NCBI RefSeq assembly: GCF_003391395.1
Contig: NZ_CP024190.1
Coordinates: 5,456,001 to 5,520,000 of the forward strand
Reading direction: 5' to 3'
DNA from: Mycobacterium marinum
Lineage (GTDB): Bacteria > Actinomycetota > Actinomycetes > Mycobacteriales > Mycobacteriaceae
DNA length: 64,000 bases
The notes below the pieces were generated by a model, which saw only the letters and a program-made list of their open reading frames with translations, did no database searches and had not been told where the DNA came from. This document shows, piece by piece, positions 62,548-64,000 of the stretch. A program made the translations under genes and the position numbers. Within the stretch, counting starts at the first letter, position 1; each line of letters opens with the position of its first letter.

Positions 62548-63029
62548 CGCCGGTGGTCTTGGCCAGCGATTTGATCGAGCGCGTGGTGCACGACGTCGGC
62601 GAGCACATCCAACCCGTCCCGAACGCCGCCAGGTGAACCAGGCAAGTTGACGATCAAGGTTTGGCCGGCTACACCACACACGCCTCGGGACAACACCGAT
62701 GTCGGAACCTTCGGCAAGCCGGCGCGGCGGATGGCGTCGGCCAATCCCGGGATCACAAAGTCCAGCACCGCCACGGTCTGTTCCGGGGTCGAGTCGGTAG
62801 GCGAAATCCCAGTGCCGCCCGAGGTGATGATCAGGTCCACCTGGGCCTCGACCGCGTCCTGCAGCGCCTCGCCGACCGGGTTACCGTCGGCGACCACCTT
62901 GGATTCCACCGGCGAAAAGCCGCGTTGCTCAAGCCATTCAGCGATAATCGGCCCGCATTCATCGGTGTACACACCGGATGCCGCACGCGTTGAAGCGATG
63001 ATGATTTGGGCCGAGCGAGCCGTGCTCAC
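62544..63029 (-). CDS. mog: Molybdopterin adenylyltransferase Mog
   Basis: 161 residues from GTG 63029. MoCF-fold protein with ASTRAASGVYTDECGP, the conserved LIITSGGTGISPTDSTPE loop and GRG-like SRGVCGVAGQTLIVNLPGSPGG. It adenylates molybdopterin before molybdate insertion. Overlaps of four bases with moaC2 and moaE2 make a tightly coupled moaC2-mog-moaE2 operon. Confidence 0.93.
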   Translation of the reverse strand: MSTARSAQIIIASTRAASGVYTDECGPIIAEWLEQRGFSPVESKVVADGNPVGEALQDAVEAQVDLIITSGGTGISPTDSTPEQTVAVLDFVIPGLADAIRRAGLPKVPTSVLSRGVCGVAGQTLIVNLPGSPGGVRDGLDVLADVVHHALDQIAGQDHRR

Positions 63030-63562
63030 CTCGACCAGCTTCCGCTGCGCCCGCCCTGTTTGCTGAGCACTCGGACATCGTCGATACGAGCGGCTGGGTC
63101 GACCGCTTTGATCATGTCGTAGAGCGTAAGGGCCGCGACGCTGACAGCGGTCAGTGCCTCCATCTCGACACCGGTTCGGTCGGTGCTGCGCACCGTCGCG
63201 GTGATCTCGACATCAGCCTCAGCCATGATGAAATCAACGTCGACACCGGTCAGGGCGAGCTGATGACACAGCGGGATCAAGTCACTGGTGCGTTTGGCCG
63301 CCAGAATTCCCGCCACCCGCGCGGTGGCCAGCGCATCCCCCTTGGGCAGGCCGCCGCTCGAGATCAACGCCACCACCTCCGTCGAGGTGCGCAGAAAGCC
63401 CGCAGCAACAGCCGTGCGTCTGGTGGCCCCCTTCTCGGTGACGTCGACCATGTGCGCGGCTCCCCGCTCATCCAGATGCGATAGCCCACCTGAGGGATAA
63501 GAGCCTGCCCCGGGTGTCGCCGATGCCGCGGGGGCCTTGGATGCGTTGGGGGGCTCGGCCAT
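63026..63562 (-). CDS. moaC2: Cyclic pyranopterin monophosphate synthase MoaC2
   Basis: 178 residues. An N-terminal low-complexity Ala/Pro/Ser extension of about 27 residues precedes the MoaC core: LSHLDERGAAHMVDVTEKGATRRTAVA, LIPLCHQLALTGVDVDF with the catalytic His, and GVEMEALTAVSVAALTLYDMIKAVDP with the catalytic Lys. It works after MoaA in cPMP formation. The true start may be internal, since the extension is not part of the core family. Confidence 0.93.
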   Translation of the reverse strand: MAEPPNASKAPAASATPGAGSYPSGGLSHLDERGAAHMVDVTEKGATRRTAVAAGFLRTSTEVVALISSGGLPKGDALATARVAGILAAKRTSDLIPLCHQLALTGVDVDFIMAEADVEITATVRSTDRTGVEMEALTAVSVAALTLYDMIKAVDPAARIDDVRVLSKQGGRSGSWSR

Positions 63563-63570
63563 CCCAACGA

Positions 63571-63780
63571 CTACCTGTTGACGACTGTCACCGGGTGCAG
63601 GTAGGGCAGATCGTCTGCGGCCAGCGGAAACACCACCTCACCGAACGGAGACAACGCCCCTGTTCGGTCGGTCACCAGCTCGCTCACGGCGTGGTCATCC
63701 GGATCCGTGGTCGGCCAGCCGTTGTCCACGTACTTGCTCTTACCCGCCTTGCCTTCAGCAATGTCAGCCACGGCGTCCAT
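63571..63780 (-). CDS. Small hypothetical protein (Rv0863-like)
   Basis: 69 residues (MDAVADIAEGKAGKSKYVDNGWP in outline), eight bases upstream of moaC2 on the same strand, so probably the first gene of the moaC2-mog-moaE2 operon. Contains an acidic centre and the LYL-like end DDLPYLHPVTVVNR. By synteny it corresponds to Rv0863, which may be longer at its N-terminus. No function recognised. Confidence 0.65.
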   Translation of the reverse strand: MDAVADIAEGKAGKSKYVDNGWPTTDPDDHAVSELVTDRTGALSPFGEVVFPLAADDLPYLHPVTVVNR

Positions 63781-63843
63781 TCTGACAGGTTTACCTGCCG
63801 TCCGCGGCGCAAGGTCACCGGTCGGGCCCTACGCTGATCAGCA

Positions 63844-64000
63844 ATGACCGAACACACCCCGGAAATCCCGCTGGGGTCCTGGCTGGCCGAATTGCCCGAC
63901 GAGCGGCTGATCACGCTACTCGAGCTGCGGCCGGACCTTGCCCAGCCGCCACCTGGCAGCATCGCCGCGCTAGCCGCGCGGGCCCAGGCCCGTCAATCGG
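63844..64000 (+). CDS. Helicase-associated domain protein (Rv0862c-like), 5' end only
   Basis: An ATG at 63844 opens a frame that continues past the right edge: MTEHTPEIPLGSWLAELPDERL in outline, then LITLLELRPDLAQPPPGSIAALAARAQARQS. By synteny this is the start of the large Rv0862c-type protein (about 750 residues, winged-helix/XPB-associated domains), beside the helicase gene ercc3. The visible 52 residues fit its N-terminal repeat helices but do not prove it. Confidence 0.65.
   Translation, partial: MTEHTPEIPLGSWLAELPDERLITLLELRPDLAQPPPGSIAALAARAQARQS

Overview
The window is about 64 kb of high-GC actinobacterial chromosome from a Mycobacterium. Evidence: a PPE-MPTR gene, an ESX substrate of the EspE type, RpfA, the PrrA-PrrB two-component system, the ArfA-ArfB-ArfC porin operon, FprB, EchA6, SepH and the second molybdopterin gene set. 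From memory of the M. tuberculosis H37Rv map, the gene order follows Rv0911 down to Rv0862c in reverse orientation. The differences from that map (extra PPE and EspE-like genes, a pdxH copy beside citA, no PE_PGRS15, no PPE13, no Rv0893c-Rv0895) suggest a slow grower outside the M. tuberculosis complex, perhaps near M. kansasii, M. szulgai or M. marinum. The species is inference.

Layout. 1-2.9 kb: a VOC-family gene cut by the window edge, an orphan EspE-like ESX substrate, and a small antitoxin/SRPBCC-toxin pair (Rv0909-Rv0910 type). 3-12 kb: one giant PPE-MPTR gene of about 3,000 residues built from three nearly identical 2.8-kb units. 12.4-20 kb: ctpE, a lipoprotein beta-lactamase-like gene, a metallo-beta-lactamase-fold gene, echA6 and accD3. 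The last two diverge from a 26-bp spacer that appears to drive leaderless transcripts both ways.

20-28.7 kb: an accessory block inserted between accD3 and prrA. Its core is a plus-strand array: 14-TM MFS exporter, alpha-oxoamine synthase (serine palmitoyltransferase / cysteate acyltransferase type), CysM-like O-phosphoserine sulfhydrylase paralog, and membrane fatty acid hydroxylase, with two unrecognised small ORFs between them. This is the most interesting part of the window. The enzyme set fits a pathway that makes an amino-acid-derived long-chain base, either a sulfonolipid (capnine-like) or a sphingoid lipid, and exports or modifies it. A TetR gene and a KstD-like flavoprotein follow as a separate divergent pair.

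28.7-49.6 kb: conserved core: prrA-prrB, arfABC, a DUF2630 gene, a phytoene-desaturase-like oxidoreductase, citrate synthase gltA2, a Baeyer-Villiger-type monooxygenase, pdxH, citA, the surface sphingomyelinase spmT, a VOC gene, fprB, an AurF-like diiron oxygenase, serC, sepH, a small membrane protein and a SpoU methyltransferase. A 1.4-kb stretch upstream of spmT holds no recognisable gene.

49.5-64 kb: a MarR regulator, small membrane and SRPBCC proteins, a DUF3027 protein, an MFS protein with an exported partner, an AbiEi/DUF559-like protein, a glutathionyl-hydroquinone-reductase homolog, fadE10, cspB, a YccF protein with moaA2-moaD2, rpfA behind a c-di-AMP (ydaO) riboswitch and a CRP-like site, then moaE2-mog-moaC2 and two small or partial genes. 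No rRNA, tRNA, CRISPR array or insertion sequence was seen. References to H37Rv genes are recollections of family and synteny, not database searches.
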